Assembly: GCA_018780645.1 (NCBI GenBank) | Contig: JADMJJ010000008.1 | Coordinates: 1-53,260 of the forward strand | Reading direction: 5' to 3' | DNA length: 53,260 nucleotides | DNA from: Burkholderiaceae bacterium | GTDB taxonomy: Bacteria > Pseudomonadota > Gammaproteobacteria > Burkholderiales > Burkholderiaceae_C | In this document: in pieces, positions 1 through 8,136 of the stretch | Layout of the letters: each line of letters starts with the position of its first letter | Numbering within the stretch: the stretch's first letter is position 1 | Made by a program: the position numbers and the translations under genes | Notes under the pieces: model-generated | The model's input: the letters and a program-made list of their open reading frames with translations, nothing else | Database searches by the model: none | What the model was told of the DNA's origin: nothing

Positions 1-101
1 CGCTGCCGGTGGAGGCCTATGCGGACAACCGGGTTGGCGGGGCGCTGATCGTCGTGGACCCCACCACCAACCGGACCAGCGGCGCGCTGCTGGTGCGATG
101 A
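1..101 (+). CDS. cysN: CysN-like sulfate adenylyltransferase large subunit, 3' end only
   Basis: Only the last 32 codons are present, in the frame that starts at base 3 and ends with TGA at 99-101. The residues ([20 protein letters not shown]) match the C-terminal beta-barrel end of CysN/NodQ-type GTPase subunits, which has a D-N-R-x-x-G-x-hydrophobic-I-x-D-x-x-T-N pattern. In that family CysN acts with CysD to make adenosine 5'-phosphosulfate (APS) from sulfate and ATP. Its stop codon overlaps the first ATG of the APS kinase gene (ATGA), so the two are probably co-translated. The body of the gene lies outside the window, so a CysN domain within a larger protein cannot be excluded. Confidence 0.75.
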   Translation, partial: LPVEAYADNRVGGALIVVDPTTNRTSGALLVR

Positions 102-661
102 GTTCAAGCCAAAAAGTAGATATGGATACGAATAAGGAAGGTGCCATGCAGCTCAGGACTTTGTGGCTGACCGGCCTGTCCGGCTCGGGCAAGACGACCT
201 TGGCCCTGGCCTTGTCGCAGCGCCTGACCCAACTGGGGCAGTTTCATTTTGTGCTTGACGGCGATATCGTCCGCACGGGCCTGTGCAGGGATCTGGGCTT
301 TTCCGAGGCAGACCGGCACGAGAACATCCGCCGCGTCGCCGAAGTGGCTCGTTTGATGAATCTTGCCGGACTCACCACCGTCTGCGCGCTGATCTCACCC
401 CGGCACGCCGACCGCGAATTGGCCCGGGGCATCATCGGCGCCGATCGCTTCATCGAAGTCCATATCAGCACCGCGCTCGAAGTCTGCGAACGCCGCGACC
501 CCAAGGGTCTATACCGCCGCGCACGGGCCGGTGAGTTGGCCGGCTTCACCGGCATCTCGGCGCCCTACGACGCCCCCGCACATCCCGCCCTGCGCCTGGA
601 CACCAACCTGACCACCGCAGCAGACGCGGTCAAGGCGCTGGAGCAGTTACTGGGCCTCTGA
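98..661 (+). CDS. cysC: Adenylyl-sulfate (APS) kinase CysC
   Basis: This 187-residue protein would phosphorylate APS to PAPS, the activated sulfate used for cysteine synthesis or by sulfotransferases. It shows the P-loop GLSGSGKTT (residues 26-34), the APS-kinase signature DGDIVRTGL...[24 protein letters not shown] (usually FISPxRxDR), and the C-terminal lid DPKGLYRRA...[12 protein letters not shown]. The length fits the family. The ATG at 98 overlaps the upstream stop; a second ATG at 146 has AAGGAAGG just in front and begins right before the conserved core, so it may be the true start. Its 3' end overlaps the convergent FAD gene by 15 bases. PAPS supply fits the sulfotransferase encoded at 15,450-16,514. 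Confidence 0.93.
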   Translation: MSSSQKVDMDTNKEGAMQLRTLWLTGLSGSGKTTLALALSQRLTQLGQFHFVLDGDIVRTGLCRDLGFSEADRHENIRRVAEVARLMNLAGLTTVCALISPRHADRELARGIIGADRFIEVHISTALEVCERRDPKGLYRRARAGELAGFTGISAPYDAPAHPALRLDTNLTTAADAVKALEQLLGL

Positions 662-2017
662 GCCAGTGCAGGCAGCGGCCACCTGCTCGGCATGCACGCG
701 CAGTTCCGGGACTGCAGTGGCTTCCCAATACTGCGCCTTGAGCAGCGGGCCCACGTAGTAAAGGCCCGCCTGTGGTCGCCCCTGGGCATCAAGAACGCGA
801 TGCTGAATGTCCACCTCCAGACCCAGGCCCAGCGGGCAGCGTCGCAGCCTGCCTTGTTGGTGCAGACCCCACAACAAGCTTGAGCTCTTCTCAGTAATGC
901 TGGAGCCCGGACCAGAGCAGTTGATTACACGGTCGGCGGCAAAAACCTTGACCTCTGACGTTCCCCGAGGCTGCCACGGCAAGTCCAATTTGATACCAGT
1001 TGACGAAGCATCGAGAACCCTACCGGCGCGCACCGTCAGCTGCCCACGGTCCACCGCAGCGTTCAGTGCATCAATGGCCGATGGTGCTGCGCGATGCCGG
1101 TGCACATCCCAGTAGGGCTGCAAGTGACGCAGAAACTGCCGGCGCTCCTGCTCGCTGAGTTGGCCCCAGGCGGCGGGCGTTGCACTTCTGAACGCACCCC
1201 AGACATCGCGCCAGTCATGGCCCAGCTTGCGCGCACGCTGCACCTCGCCTCGGAACTCGCGCAGCAAAGCGCGTAGCGGCATTGTGATTGATATCAGGCT
1301 AGGGCTGATCCGCCAGGTTGGCGGTGGAAGCTCATTGTCGCGATGGCCCAGGGGCAGCATTCCCCGCCTGGACAGTGCCAGCACCTGCCCGCGGTGACCG
1401 CGCTGACGCAGCGACAACAGCACGTCCAGCATGGTCAGGCCGGTGCCTATCAAGGCGACTGCCGCGTCGGGTGCCAGTCCTTCCAGGGTCTGCGGCGACC
1501 AGGGGTCATTCGCATACACTTTCGCAGGCAAGTCAGCCAGGGCTTGATGCGGTGGGCGCGGGGCGAAGTGGCCCAGTGCGAGCACAACATGCTGACACTC
1601 CAAGACCACCCCTGACGCCCAAACCCGGTGCCGGCCATCTGCCTTTGCCTCAAGTCGAGAGACCCGCGTCACGTGGGTCGCCACCTCAATATCGGGGCGA
1701 GACCGTACGGCCTCGTCCAGGCAGGCTTGCAGGTAGTCACCATAGAGACGTCTTGAGACAAAGTCACTCTCTGCGACAGTCGCGTCATGGCGCCTTGCCC
1801 AGGCCACAAAATGCCCGGGCGCCCCGGGGTAGAGGCTCATGCGTGCCGCCGGCACATTCAGCACATGCGCGTCTGACTGCGTTCCATAGGCCAAGCCCCT
1901 CGCCATGGCTCCGGACGCATTGAACAAAGTGAGCCGGCTGCCAGCGGGCAAACGCTGGAGTAGCTGACATGCTGTGGCGACGCCGCTGAGGCCCGTACCA
2001 ATTACCGCCACATGCAT
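647..2017 (-). CDS. FAD/NAD(P)-binding protein (NAD_binding_9-type oxidoreductase)
   Basis: This 456-residue protein starts at ATG 2017; an upstream in-frame TTG at 2029 is less likely. The N-terminus [20 protein letters not shown] is a Rossmann FAD-binding motif (GxGxxG). A second dinucleotide motif, [17 protein letters not shown], lies mid-protein, and RVINCSGPG and GLYYVGPLL near the C-terminus are typical of flavin-dependent monooxygenase-like folds. Proteins of this family (YdhS-like) are widespread and mostly have no known substrate. It is convergent with cysC and overlaps its 3' end by 15 bases, leaving no room for a terminator between them. Its role in sulfur or polysaccharide metabolism is unknown. 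Confidence 0.8.
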   Translation of the reverse strand: MHVAVIGTGLSGVATACQLLQRLPAGSRLTLFNASGAMARGLAYGTQSDAHVLNVPAARMSLYPGAPGHFVAWARRHDATVAESDFVSRRLYGDYLQACLDEAVRSRPDIEVATHVTRVSRLEAKADGRHRVWASGVVLECQHVVLALGHFAPRPPHQALADLPAKVYANDPWSPQTLEGLAPDAAVALIGTGLTMLDVLLSLRQRGHRGQVLALSRRGMLPLGHRDNELPPPTWRISPSLISITMPLRALLREFRGEVQRARKLGHDWRDVWGAFRSATPAAWGQLSEQERRQFLRHLQPYWDVHRHRAAPSAIDALNAAVDRGQLTVRAGRVLDASSTGIKLDLPWQPRGTSEVKVFAADRVINCSGPGSSITEKSSSLLWGLHQQGRLRRCPLGLGLEVDIQHRVLDAQGRPQAGLYYVGPLLKAQYWEATAVPELRVHAEQVAAACTGSEAQ

Positions 2018-2496
2018 GGCTTGTCCCAATCTCTTTGTGCTCGTCTGTGGTGCATGTGTGGCGGCGATGCCACGCGGGAGCGATGAATTCTATGTGGCCC
2101 CACGCCCAGAGTCTGTGGCGCATCCAGGCCTCTCTAGGGATTGCCGCCATCGTCGCAGAGGCCTTAGCCTGGGTTCTCTACGTCTTATTTTTGCGACAGC
2201 GTGACTTTTGCTAGGGATTTCGATGAAGCGACGCTTCCTTTTCGCTGAGAAACCTCTGCTAAGATTGCCCCCGTCTCACTAGCACGCATCTGTAACTCTC
2301 GCAGGGGAGGGAGGTCGTGGAGCGAGATGAAGTTCGTTGCAATCCGGTTGATGAAATGTTAGGGTGGCAACTGCCTGAGGTTTCGGATGCTTGATTGATG
2401 CCTTGAGATGCGAACTTCGAATCAGGGCAACGTGCTTCATGCGTGCGATATTCGCGAAATAGTGCGTTCTTGTTCCAATAATTTGTGGAGTTATAG
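2018..2496. other. Long intergenic region, presumed promoter and 5' leader of the S-layer-like gene
   Basis: About 480 bases without a convincing gene, and less GC-rich than the flanking genes. TAAGAT at 2260-2265 is a plausible -10 box but has no clear -35 at 17 bases. If it is used, the downstream gene has a leader of about 225 nt. AATAAT at 2477-2482 is an alternative -10 that would leave almost no leader. GGAG-rich stretches near 2303-2312 and 2484-2490 (GTGGAG, the likely ribosome site) are present. No known riboswitch is recognised. The upstream part also serves the divergent FAD gene. Confidence 0.45.
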
Positions 2497-3888
2497 ATGA
2501 AAAAATTCTCGTTTAAGGCTGTTGCCCTGGCTGCCGGCTTGGTTGTTGGCGGCTCGGCTTTTGCTGCTATCGATCTGGATGCTACTTCCGGTTCCGGTAC
2601 GCCTGCTCCGGTGAAGATTGCGTCGGAATCGACCATCAACGGTACGACGGGCACCGCTTTGACGGACGCTGCGACCTTTGACGCGACTGCCGCTCTGGGC
2701 AGCGCAGTTGCGGTTTCCACCACTCGCTACATTCGCGTGACCCTGAGTTCTGGCACTTTCACTGCCAACCCGGTTGTGTCCACTGCGACCGCCAACGACA
2801 CCGTTAGCCTGCTGCAAGGTGGTATTGGTGAGTCCTATGCCATTTTCAGCATGGTGACTGGTGCTGGCGATGCCGCAGCTGCAACCGATGTCGTGACGAT
2901 CGCTCCGGCTGGCGTCACGGTTAAGAACCAGTCCCTGGTTACGATGACCTACGGCCTGTACGAGACCCAGTCGCAAGCAGCGAATCAGACCACACCGCTG
3001 AAGACTGTCACGGCTAACTTCATTGAGTTCGTGGCTGGTGTGAAGACGACGATCACTGCCAACACGGTGACCGCTGATGTGGAAGCTTCGCCTTCGTTCA
3101 CCAAGTTCACGGGCGCTGCCGCCACCAAGGCTTTGGCCGACTACACCGTGGCAGCTACTGCTGGTGTGACTGGTGCTGACGCCGTTGCTACCACTGCGAC
3201 GACCGTCTTTGCTTCGGCCAAGCTGGTTGCCAATGGTGACTTCAGCGCGGCCAAGAACGACGACGGGACCTATACGGGCGACGCTCTGAACCGTGTGTTC
3301 ATTGCCAGCGATGCAGCTTGCACGACCTCGATCGCAGCTTCGACGGCCCTGACGGCCACCAAGGCTACGTTTGCGACTATCACGGGTGCTACCCTGACTG
3401 CAGACGGCACGAACTTCTTGTGCCTGACCGCCGAAGGTACGCCTGAGATTCCCGTTGGCGACTACACGCTGGATGTTGACTACACGGCAGCCGCCGCGCA
3501 CACTGTTGCCGACATCACTGCTGCCCCCGCCGGTACCGTGAATCGCAATGGCGTGACCCTGGTTGCTCCGCTGGTGAATCAGCCGGCTGGCTGGTACAGC
3601 CGCTTGGTTCTGTCGAACACCAGCACGGTGGCCCGTCCTTACACGGTGACTGCCGTGACGGAAGCTGGTACCACGATCGTTCTGACCGGTGACGCAATGG
3701 CCGGTACGCTGGCTGCCAGCTCGACCAAGGTCATTGACTTGGCTGCTCTGGCAACGATCACCGGTGGTGCTCCGCGCGCTTCGCTGAAGGTGGTTGTGAA
3801 CGGCCCGACGAGCCACATCAGCGGTCTGTACCAGATCGCCAACGGCACGACCGGCATGATCAGCAACTACACGCTGGTTCAGAAGTAA
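2497..3888 (+). CDS. Exported Ala/Thr-rich protein, S-layer-like
   Basis: This 463-residue protein begins with a clear Sec signal peptide (MKK, hydrophobic core to residue 19, cleavage around AFA-A at 23/24). The mature part is rich in Ala, Thr, Val, Gly and Ser, low in charge, and has only two cysteines (275 and 309), which could form a disulfide. The C-terminal 110 residues (GWYSRLVLSNTSTVARPYTV onward) look like a beta-sandwich that packs as a surface domain. Codon use is biased and less GC-rich than its neighbours, as in very highly expressed genes. It is monocistronic, with a strong terminator behind it and a type II secretion operon next. I do not recognise the family. S-layer or surface fibre is an inference from composition, signal and context. 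Confidence 0.75.
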   Translation: MKKFSFKAVALAAGLVVGGSAFAAIDLDATSGSGTPAPVKIASESTINGTTGTALTDAATFDATAALGSAVAVSTTRYIRVTLSSGTFTANPVVSTATANDTVSLLQGGIGESYAIFSMVTGAGDAAAATDVVTIAPAGVTVKNQSLVTMTYGLYETQSQAANQTTPLKTVTANFIEFVAGVKTTITANTVTADVEASPSFTKFTGAAATKALADYTVAATAGVTGADAVATTATTVFASAKLVANGDFSAAKNDDGTYTGDALNRVFIASDAACTTSIAASTALTATKATFATITGATLTADGTNFLCLTAEGTPEIPVGDYTLDVDYTAAAAHTVADITAAPAGTVNRNGVTLVAPLVNQPAGWYSRLVLSNTSTVARPYTVTAVTEAGTTIVLTGDAMAGTLAASSTKVIDLAALATITGGAPRASLKVVVNGPTSHISGLYQIANGTTGMISNYTLVQK

Positions 3889-3901
3889 TTGACTTGATCG
3901 A

Positions 3902-3932
3902 AACCCCGCGCTCGGCGTGCCGAGCCTGGGTT
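3902..3932 (+). terminator. Stem-loop without U-tract after the S-layer-like gene
   Basis: CTCGGC (3911-3916) pairs with GCCGAG (3919-3924), and AACCC (3902-3906) can pair with GGGTT (3928-3932). It has no T-run itself and sits 14 bases after the stop codon, just before the true terminator. It may protect the 3' end of an abundant mRNA. Confidence 0.5.
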
Positions 3933-3947
3933 GAGATGGAGCAAGAG

Positions 3948-3978
3948 GACCCCGCAGCAATGTGGGGTCTTTTTTTTT
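3948..3978 (+). terminator. Strong rho-independent terminator
   Basis: GACCCCgc (from 3948) pairs with gtGGGGTC (to 3969) around an AGCAAT loop, followed by nine Ts (3970-3978). This separates the S-layer-like transcript from the type II secretion operon that begins 85 bases later. Confidence 0.92.
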
Positions 3979-4063
3979 CTCGTCAGATATCTGGCATGGT
4001 CCGGTATCGAAACGCCTATGCGCCTTGGAAGACTGGGGCCTAAGTGGCGGCATCAATACCTAG

Positions 4064-4543
4064 ATGAAACTCATGAATACTCAGCAAGATACTGTGTTGC
4101 CATATCGAAGATCGATGGTTGTCGGCGGCTTTACGCTGCTGGAGATGCTGGTCGTTCTGGCCATCATTGCCTTGCTGGCTGGCTTGGTGGGTCCGAGGCT
4201 GTTTTCAAAGGTGAATCAATCCCAGATCACGACGGCGCAGACTCAAGTCAAGCTCTTGCGTGGTGCGGTCGAGAATGTTCGCCTGGACATCGGGCGCTAC
4301 CCGACAGCCGAGGAGGGGCTGAGCCTGCTCAGCAAGGCGCCCGGCGAGCCCACATTGGCGGCGCGCTGGCGTGGCCCGTATCTGGATGATGTGATGCCGG
4401 TCGATCCCTGGGGTAATGCCTATCAGTACGCACTGCCCGGCGCCGACAAGCAGCCTTTTGCCTTGTTTTCGTTGGGTGCCGACGGCAAGCGTGGTGGCGA
4501 TGGCGACGCGACGGATCTCGGCATACTGCCTGCCGCACCTTGA
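4064..4543 (+). CDS. gspG: Type II secretion major pseudopilin GspG
   Basis: This 159-residue protein is the main subunit of the periplasmic pseudopilus. The prepilin peptidase site is G22-F23 (VGG/FTLLEMLVVL) with the conserved Glu at +5, followed by the hydrophobic helix and GPRLFSKV, typical of GspG. The C-terminal part has DPWGNAYQYALPG and the calcium-loop-like GADGKRGGDGDATDLG. The start at 4064 is used; an in-frame ATG at 4073 is equally possible because neither has a good ribosome site. It is the first gene of an eleven-gene secretion operon and ends four bases before gspH. No prepilin peptidase gene (gspO/pilD) is in the window, so that enzyme must be encoded elsewhere. Confidence 0.95.
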   Translation: MKLMNTQQDTVLPYRRSMVVGGFTLLEMLVVLAIIALLAGLVGPRLFSKVNQSQITTAQTQVKLLRGAVENVRLDIGRYPTAEEGLSLLSKAPGEPTLAARWRGPYLDDVMPVDPWGNAYQYALPGADKQPFALFSLGADGKRGGDGDATDLGILPAAP

Positions 4544-4547
4544 CTGA

Positions 4548-4955
4548 ATGAGCGGGATTCGCTGCTGGCCGGCTGCCAGGGGTTTCACACTGCTTGAGCT
4601 TCTGGTGGTGATGGCCCTGGTCGCCATGGTGCTTGGGCTGGTCGGCCCCGCGTCCATGCGGGCGATTGATGCTGCGCAGGAGCGTGGCATTGCTGCAGAC
4701 CTTGAAGCTGCCTTGTCGGGCTTGCCGCTGCAGGCGTTTCGGTCAGGGCAGGAGTTGACACTGGACGGCGGGCAGATTCGCCAGTTGGTGCCCGATCTGC
4801 CGAGCACCTGGGACATCAACCTTGACCGCCCATTGCGCTATGGAAGCTCCGGTATGGCAGCCGGCGGACAGGTGACGATGCGTGTGCCAGGGCGCGCAGC
4901 GATGCGCTGGCATGTGACGGCGGTGACGGGCGACGTCAGGGCGGTGTCTCCATGA
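4548..4955 (+). CDS. gspH: Type II secretion minor pseudopilin GspH
   Basis: This 135-residue protein has a prepilin leader cut after G12 (AARG/FTLLELLVVM), Glu at +5 and a hydrophobic N-terminal helix. The rest is short and weakly conserved, as in GspH. It would sit near the tip of the pseudopilus. The identity rests on the pilin motif plus its position between gspG and gspI. It overlaps gspI by four bases (ATGA). Confidence 0.85.
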   Translation: MSGIRCWPAARGFTLLELLVVMALVAMVLGLVGPASMRAIDAAQERGIAADLEAALSGLPLQAFRSGQELTLDGGQIRQLVPDLPSTWDINLDRPLRYGSSGMAAGGQVTMRVPGRAAMRWHVTAVTGDVRAVSP

Positions 4956-5407
4956 GGGGGCATCACCCGTGGCAGGTTCGAGCGCGATCGAAGTTGCGAG
5001 GCTTTGGACTGCTGGAGGCTATCGTCGCCTTGACGATCTTGGCCAGCAGTGGCATGGCGCTGTTCGCCTGGGTCAATCAAAACATGCAGACCGCCTCCAG
5101 ACTCAAGGTCAAAGAGCAGCAGGCGCGGCTGAAGCTGTCTGCGCTGGCTCTGCTGGAGACGGTGAACCCCGCAATCAGACGCACGGGCAGCATGGAGCAG
5201 GGGGGCATCCGACTCGAGTGGAGTGCAAGCCTGGTGGAGCCGGAACGCGCCAACGCCACCTTCAGTCCGCCGGAGACAGGGCCGTGGATGGTGGGTCTGT
5301 ACCGCATGCAGGTCAAGGTGCGTGATGCCGCGCAGACAGTTGATCTCGAGTTCGGCCAGCTAAAGGCGGGTGCAAGACGCCCTGACGTACCGACCGGGCC
5401 ACCATGA
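4952..5407 (+). CDS. gspI: Type II secretion minor pseudopilin GspI
   Basis: This 151-residue protein has a prepilin site after G17 (LRG/FGLLEAIVAL), with Glu at +5 and the LLEAIVAL helix start that is characteristic of GspI. GspI nucleates the I-J-K tip complex of the pseudopilus. The ATG lies inside the end of gspH, and its stop overlaps the gspJ start (ATGA at 5404-5407), so H-I-J are translationally coupled. Confidence 0.88.
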   Translation: MRGHHPWQVRARSKLRGFGLLEAIVALTILASSGMALFAWVNQNMQTASRLKVKEQQARLKLSALALLETVNPAIRRTGSMEQGGIRLEWSASLVEPERANATFSPPETGPWMVGLYRMQVKVRDAAQTVDLEFGQLKAGARRPDVPTGPP

Positions 5408-6027
5408 GTTCGCGTGCGGGATTCACGCTACTTGAGATGCTCGTTACGCTGGTGCTCGTCAGTCTGGTGAGCTTGCTGCTTTCGCAGGCAATGTGGCAGA
5501 TCAGCCGGGTCGAGCATCTGATGTCTGGGGGGCAGGTCCGCAGCATGGCGAGTTCGCTGCATGGCGAATGGACCCGCAACGCGCTGGAGGGCTTGTTGCC
5601 TGGGCAAGCCAACACGCCAGAGCGATTCAAAGGCGATGCCTTGATGTTGACGGGCTTGTCGTCGGCGGTGCCGCGATTTCCGGAGGCAGGCGTAGGTGGC
5701 CTGAGCTTGAGCCTGCAATTCGACCCTGCACGGGGCTTGACCGAGCTCGTTCTCGACCCATTGGTAGCCGGCAGCAGCTTCGGCGCGGCAGGAGTCGCAA
5801 CTCCCGTCGTGTTGTTGAACTGGCCCGGTCAGGCGGGGCGGTGGCGCTACCAGGATGCTGCCGGCGACTGGCACGACAGTTGGCCTCCGCCCTTGGCCAA
5901 TGTGGCGCCCGCCTTGCCCGTCTTGATCGCCTTGGATACCGGGCTGCCAGATCTTGCTGTGCTCTACGCTGCCCCGCAAGGCAAGGACGCTGGTCTTCCC
6001 ACGCGCCGCGCGATGGAGGGCCAGTGA
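5404..6027 (+). CDS. gspJ: Type II secretion minor pseudopilin GspJ
   Basis: This 207-residue protein has a very short prepilin leader (MSSRAG) cut before FTLLEMLVTL, with Glu at +5. The length and the beta-rich C-terminal domain (YQDAAGDWHDSWPP region) fit GspJ, which binds GspI and GspK in the tip complex. It overlaps gspI by four bases and its TGA overlaps the GTG start of gspK. Confidence 0.88.
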   Translation: MSSRAGFTLLEMLVTLVLVSLVSLLLSQAMWQISRVEHLMSGGQVRSMASSLHGEWTRNALEGLLPGQANTPERFKGDALMLTGLSSAVPRFPEAGVGGLSLSLQFDPARGLTELVLDPLVAGSSFGAAGVATPVVLLNWPGQAGRWRYQDAAGDWHDSWPPPLANVAPALPVLIALDTGLPDLAVLYAAPQGKDAGLPTRRAMEGQ

Positions 6028-7031
6028 CAGATGCATTTGCCGGGCGCGCCGTCGCGCCAGTACACCGGCAGGGCGGCTTTGCCTTGGTGATGGTGCTGGC
6101 GGCGCTTGTCTTGATCGCGCTGGTGGCTGGCCGCTTTGCTTCGCGTGTGGATGCCCTGCGCACGCAGTCGCTATCGTTGGACGAGTATGCCAATGCCAAG
6201 ATTGAGGCAGCATCGGCGTTGAACGCGGGTGTCTACTGGATCACCACACGGCACGGTGGACCCGGAGGCTATGGGCTTTTCCCTCAACCGCAAGTGAGGG
6301 CGGACGGGCGCCCCTATGCCGTAGGCCATGGGGCCGAGCTTCGCGTGCAGGACCTGCGTGGTCTGTACCCGCTCAATGCGGTGAATCGTGAGTCATTCAG
6401 CCGGGTGCTGCTGAAGTTGGAGGCTCGACCGACTATGGTGGACGGTTTGGTCGATGTCTTGATGGACTATCAGGACACCGACAACCTGAAACGCCTGAAT
6501 GGCGCGGAAGCGGATGACTATCGCGCCGTGGGATTGGGCGCGCCGCGCAATGACTGGTTGCTGGCCGCCAATGAGTTGAGAAATCTGCCGCTGTGGCGGG
6601 ATGAACGGGAACTGACCGAACGGCTGCTGCGTTTGGGGTCAACCAGCCGAGATGCTGCCATCAACCCAAACACGGCTCCCAAGGCCTTGTTGCAAGCCCT
6701 GCTGCCACAGGCCAGGCCCGAGCAGTTGGAGTTGTTCGAAACGCTCAGGCGATCGGCGCCCTTCGACACGGGCGCGGCCGTGCTTGCGGCAACGGGGCTC
6801 AATCTGAAGGGCGAGGACTATATGTTTCATGTCTCCGACCGTCAACGCCTCATCGTCTGGGCCCCCGGCATGCCGCATGCCCTTCAGTACAATCTGGTGT
6901 TGGTTCCGGGTGGGACGGTCTCCCCATGGCTGATTATCGATGCTCAGCCCGAAGGCCGAGATAAACAAAGCAATGGCAACACTGAGAGCGCGACTCCCTT
7001 CCCTCTGGCAATCACGCCCGTTCAGCCTTGA
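6024..7031 (+). CDS. gspK: Type II secretion minor pseudopilin GspK
   Basis: The start is GTG at 6024, overlapping the gspJ stop as GTGA, with GGAGGG at 6015-6020 in front. The open frame extends further upstream, but that part is shadow. This gives 335 residues. The prepilin site is G18-F19 (QGG/FALVMVLAAL). The usual Glu at +5 is Met here, as expected for GspK, the capping subunit that lacks Glu5. The inserted alpha domain shows DYQDTDNLKRLNGAEADDY, the calcium-site region, and INPNTAPKALLQAL. It caps the pseudopilus together with GspI and GspJ. The 3' end overlaps gspL by 59 bases. Confidence 0.9.
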   Translation: MTDAFAGRAVAPVHRQGGFALVMVLAALVLIALVAGRFASRVDALRTQSLSLDEYANAKIEAASALNAGVYWITTRHGGPGGYGLFPQPQVRADGRPYAVGHGAELRVQDLRGLYPLNAVNRESFSRVLLKLEARPTMVDGLVDVLMDYQDTDNLKRLNGAEADDYRAVGLGAPRNDWLLAANELRNLPLWRDERELTERLLRLGSTSRDAAINPNTAPKALLQALLPQARPEQLELFETLRRSAPFDTGAAVLAATGLNLKGEDYMFHVSDRQRLIVWAPGMPHALQYNLVLVPGGTVSPWLIIDAQPEGRDKQSNGNTESATPFPLAITPVQP

Positions 7032-8136
7032 GGCCTATCCGCGTTTGCTTCGTAGCGGCTTGCAGTTGTCAGCGCAAACCAAGCGCGTGCAGCGCTTGCT
7101 CCTTTCCAGGGCGTTGTATCGGGTCAAGAGCTATCCACTCAGCGACGTCCCGGCGGCAGAGCGTCGGTCGGTGCTGCGCAATCTCTTGCTGGCATGGGGG
7201 CCTTTTGACCAGAGCGACTATGCGGTGGTGATCGGTGCCGATTCGGCGCTGGCATTTGCTTGGGACGCCCGAGTGATCGCTGATGCGATGCAACAAGCGA
7301 CACCGGCTTCCACCTGGACTCCCACCCCGGAGGGGCTGCTCAGACCGGTGATGCAAGGTGGGCAAGGCTTGCGTCTGATCGCCTGCCTTGAAGGCTATGA
7401 ATTGCAGCAGTGGCGCGATGGCGCCTTGCTCGCTTCACGCTGGTGGTCACATCAGCCGTCGGTCGCTGAGCAGATAGAGTTCCTACGGACAGTCGGTGAG
7501 GACGAGTCGGCCGGCATTTCCAGGGTATCTGACACCCCATGGCAAGGGCAACCCTGGGCCGAAGCACTGGGTGTGGACGAGTTGTCCAGCAACTGGTCCC
7601 GCACGGAGCGACTCGCGGCCGGCGCCACGTTGATCTGCCTGGCGGGGCTGACTGGTGTGATGGCCTCGGACATGCGCAGCGCCTACCACAGCAAAGAGGT
7701 GGCATCGGCAGAACTGGACCGCGCCAAGCTTGCGGCGGCGCCGGTCTTGAGCGCGCGCGACCGGGCGCTCGAGCAGGCGCGTGCACTCGACGGCTTGGCA
7801 CGACAGCTGACCGGTGCCCAGCCCCTTGAGGTGATGCAGCACCTGGCCAGGCTGCTGCCTCCTCGCGGCGCCGTGTTGAAGGAACTTGAACTCAACGGCA
7901 GCAAGCTGAGAGTAGGTTTGGAGTTGGCCCCAGACGTTCAACGCGGCGCCATCGTCAAGGCCTTGCAGGCGGGGGCCTGGTTCACCAATGTGGGCGAGGT
8001 CCGTGAGTCTGGAGGACGCAATTGGGTAAGCTTCGAGATGACCTTGTCCTCGCTGCTACCCCCGGCGGATAGGCCTGCAGAGCCTCCCCCGAGCGCCAAC
8101 TCGCTGGTGGCGCCGGGTGGAGCCAAGCAACCATGA
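6973..8136 (+). CDS. gspL: Type II secretion inner-membrane protein GspL
   Basis: This 387-residue protein starts at ATG 6973 (MATLRARLP, like the usual GspL start MSTL-x-LP) and so overlaps gspK by 59 bases. An earlier in-frame ATG at 6940 is less likely. An N-terminal cytoplasmic actin-like region is followed by one membrane helix (LAAGATLICLAGLTGVMAS), a coiled stretch and a small ferredoxin-like periplasmic domain, ending in a Pro-rich tail. GspL links the ATPase GspE to the inner-membrane platform through GspM. Sequence conservation is weak, so the name relies on topology and on its place between gspK and gspM. Confidence 0.82.
   Translation: MATLRARLPSLWQSRPFSLEAYPRLLRSGLQLSAQTKRVQRLLLSRALYRVKSYPLSDVPAAERRSVLRNLLLAWGPFDQSDYAVVIGADSALAFAWDARVIADAMQQATPASTWTPTPEGLLRPVMQGGQGLRLIACLEGYELQQWRDGALLASRWWSHQPSVAEQIEFLRTVGEDESAGISRVSDTPWQGQPWAEALGVDELSSNWSRTERLAAGATLICLAGLTGVMASDMRSAYHSKEVASAELDRAKLAAAPVLSARDRALEQARALDGLARQLTGAQPLEVMQHLARLLPPRGAVLKELELNGSKLRVGLELAPDVQRGAIVKALQAGAWFTNVGEVRESGGRNWVSFEMTLSSLLPPADRPAEPPPSANSLVAPGGAKQP

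Noticed and set aside
2491-4056. 521-codon open frame on the minus strand across the S-layer-like gene
   Set aside because: It mirrors the biased codon use of the plus-strand gene; its translation is Ser/Arg/Gly-rich with no domain, and the plus strand has a signal peptide and terminator.
3979-4063. Possible sigma-54 promoter (TGGCA near 3991) before gspG
   Set aside because: The second half lacks TTGC at the right distance, so no supported match.
5493-6023. Upstream extension of gspK to 512 residues
   Set aside because: It overlaps all of gspJ in another frame; GTG 6024 has a ribosome site and directly precedes the prepilin leader.
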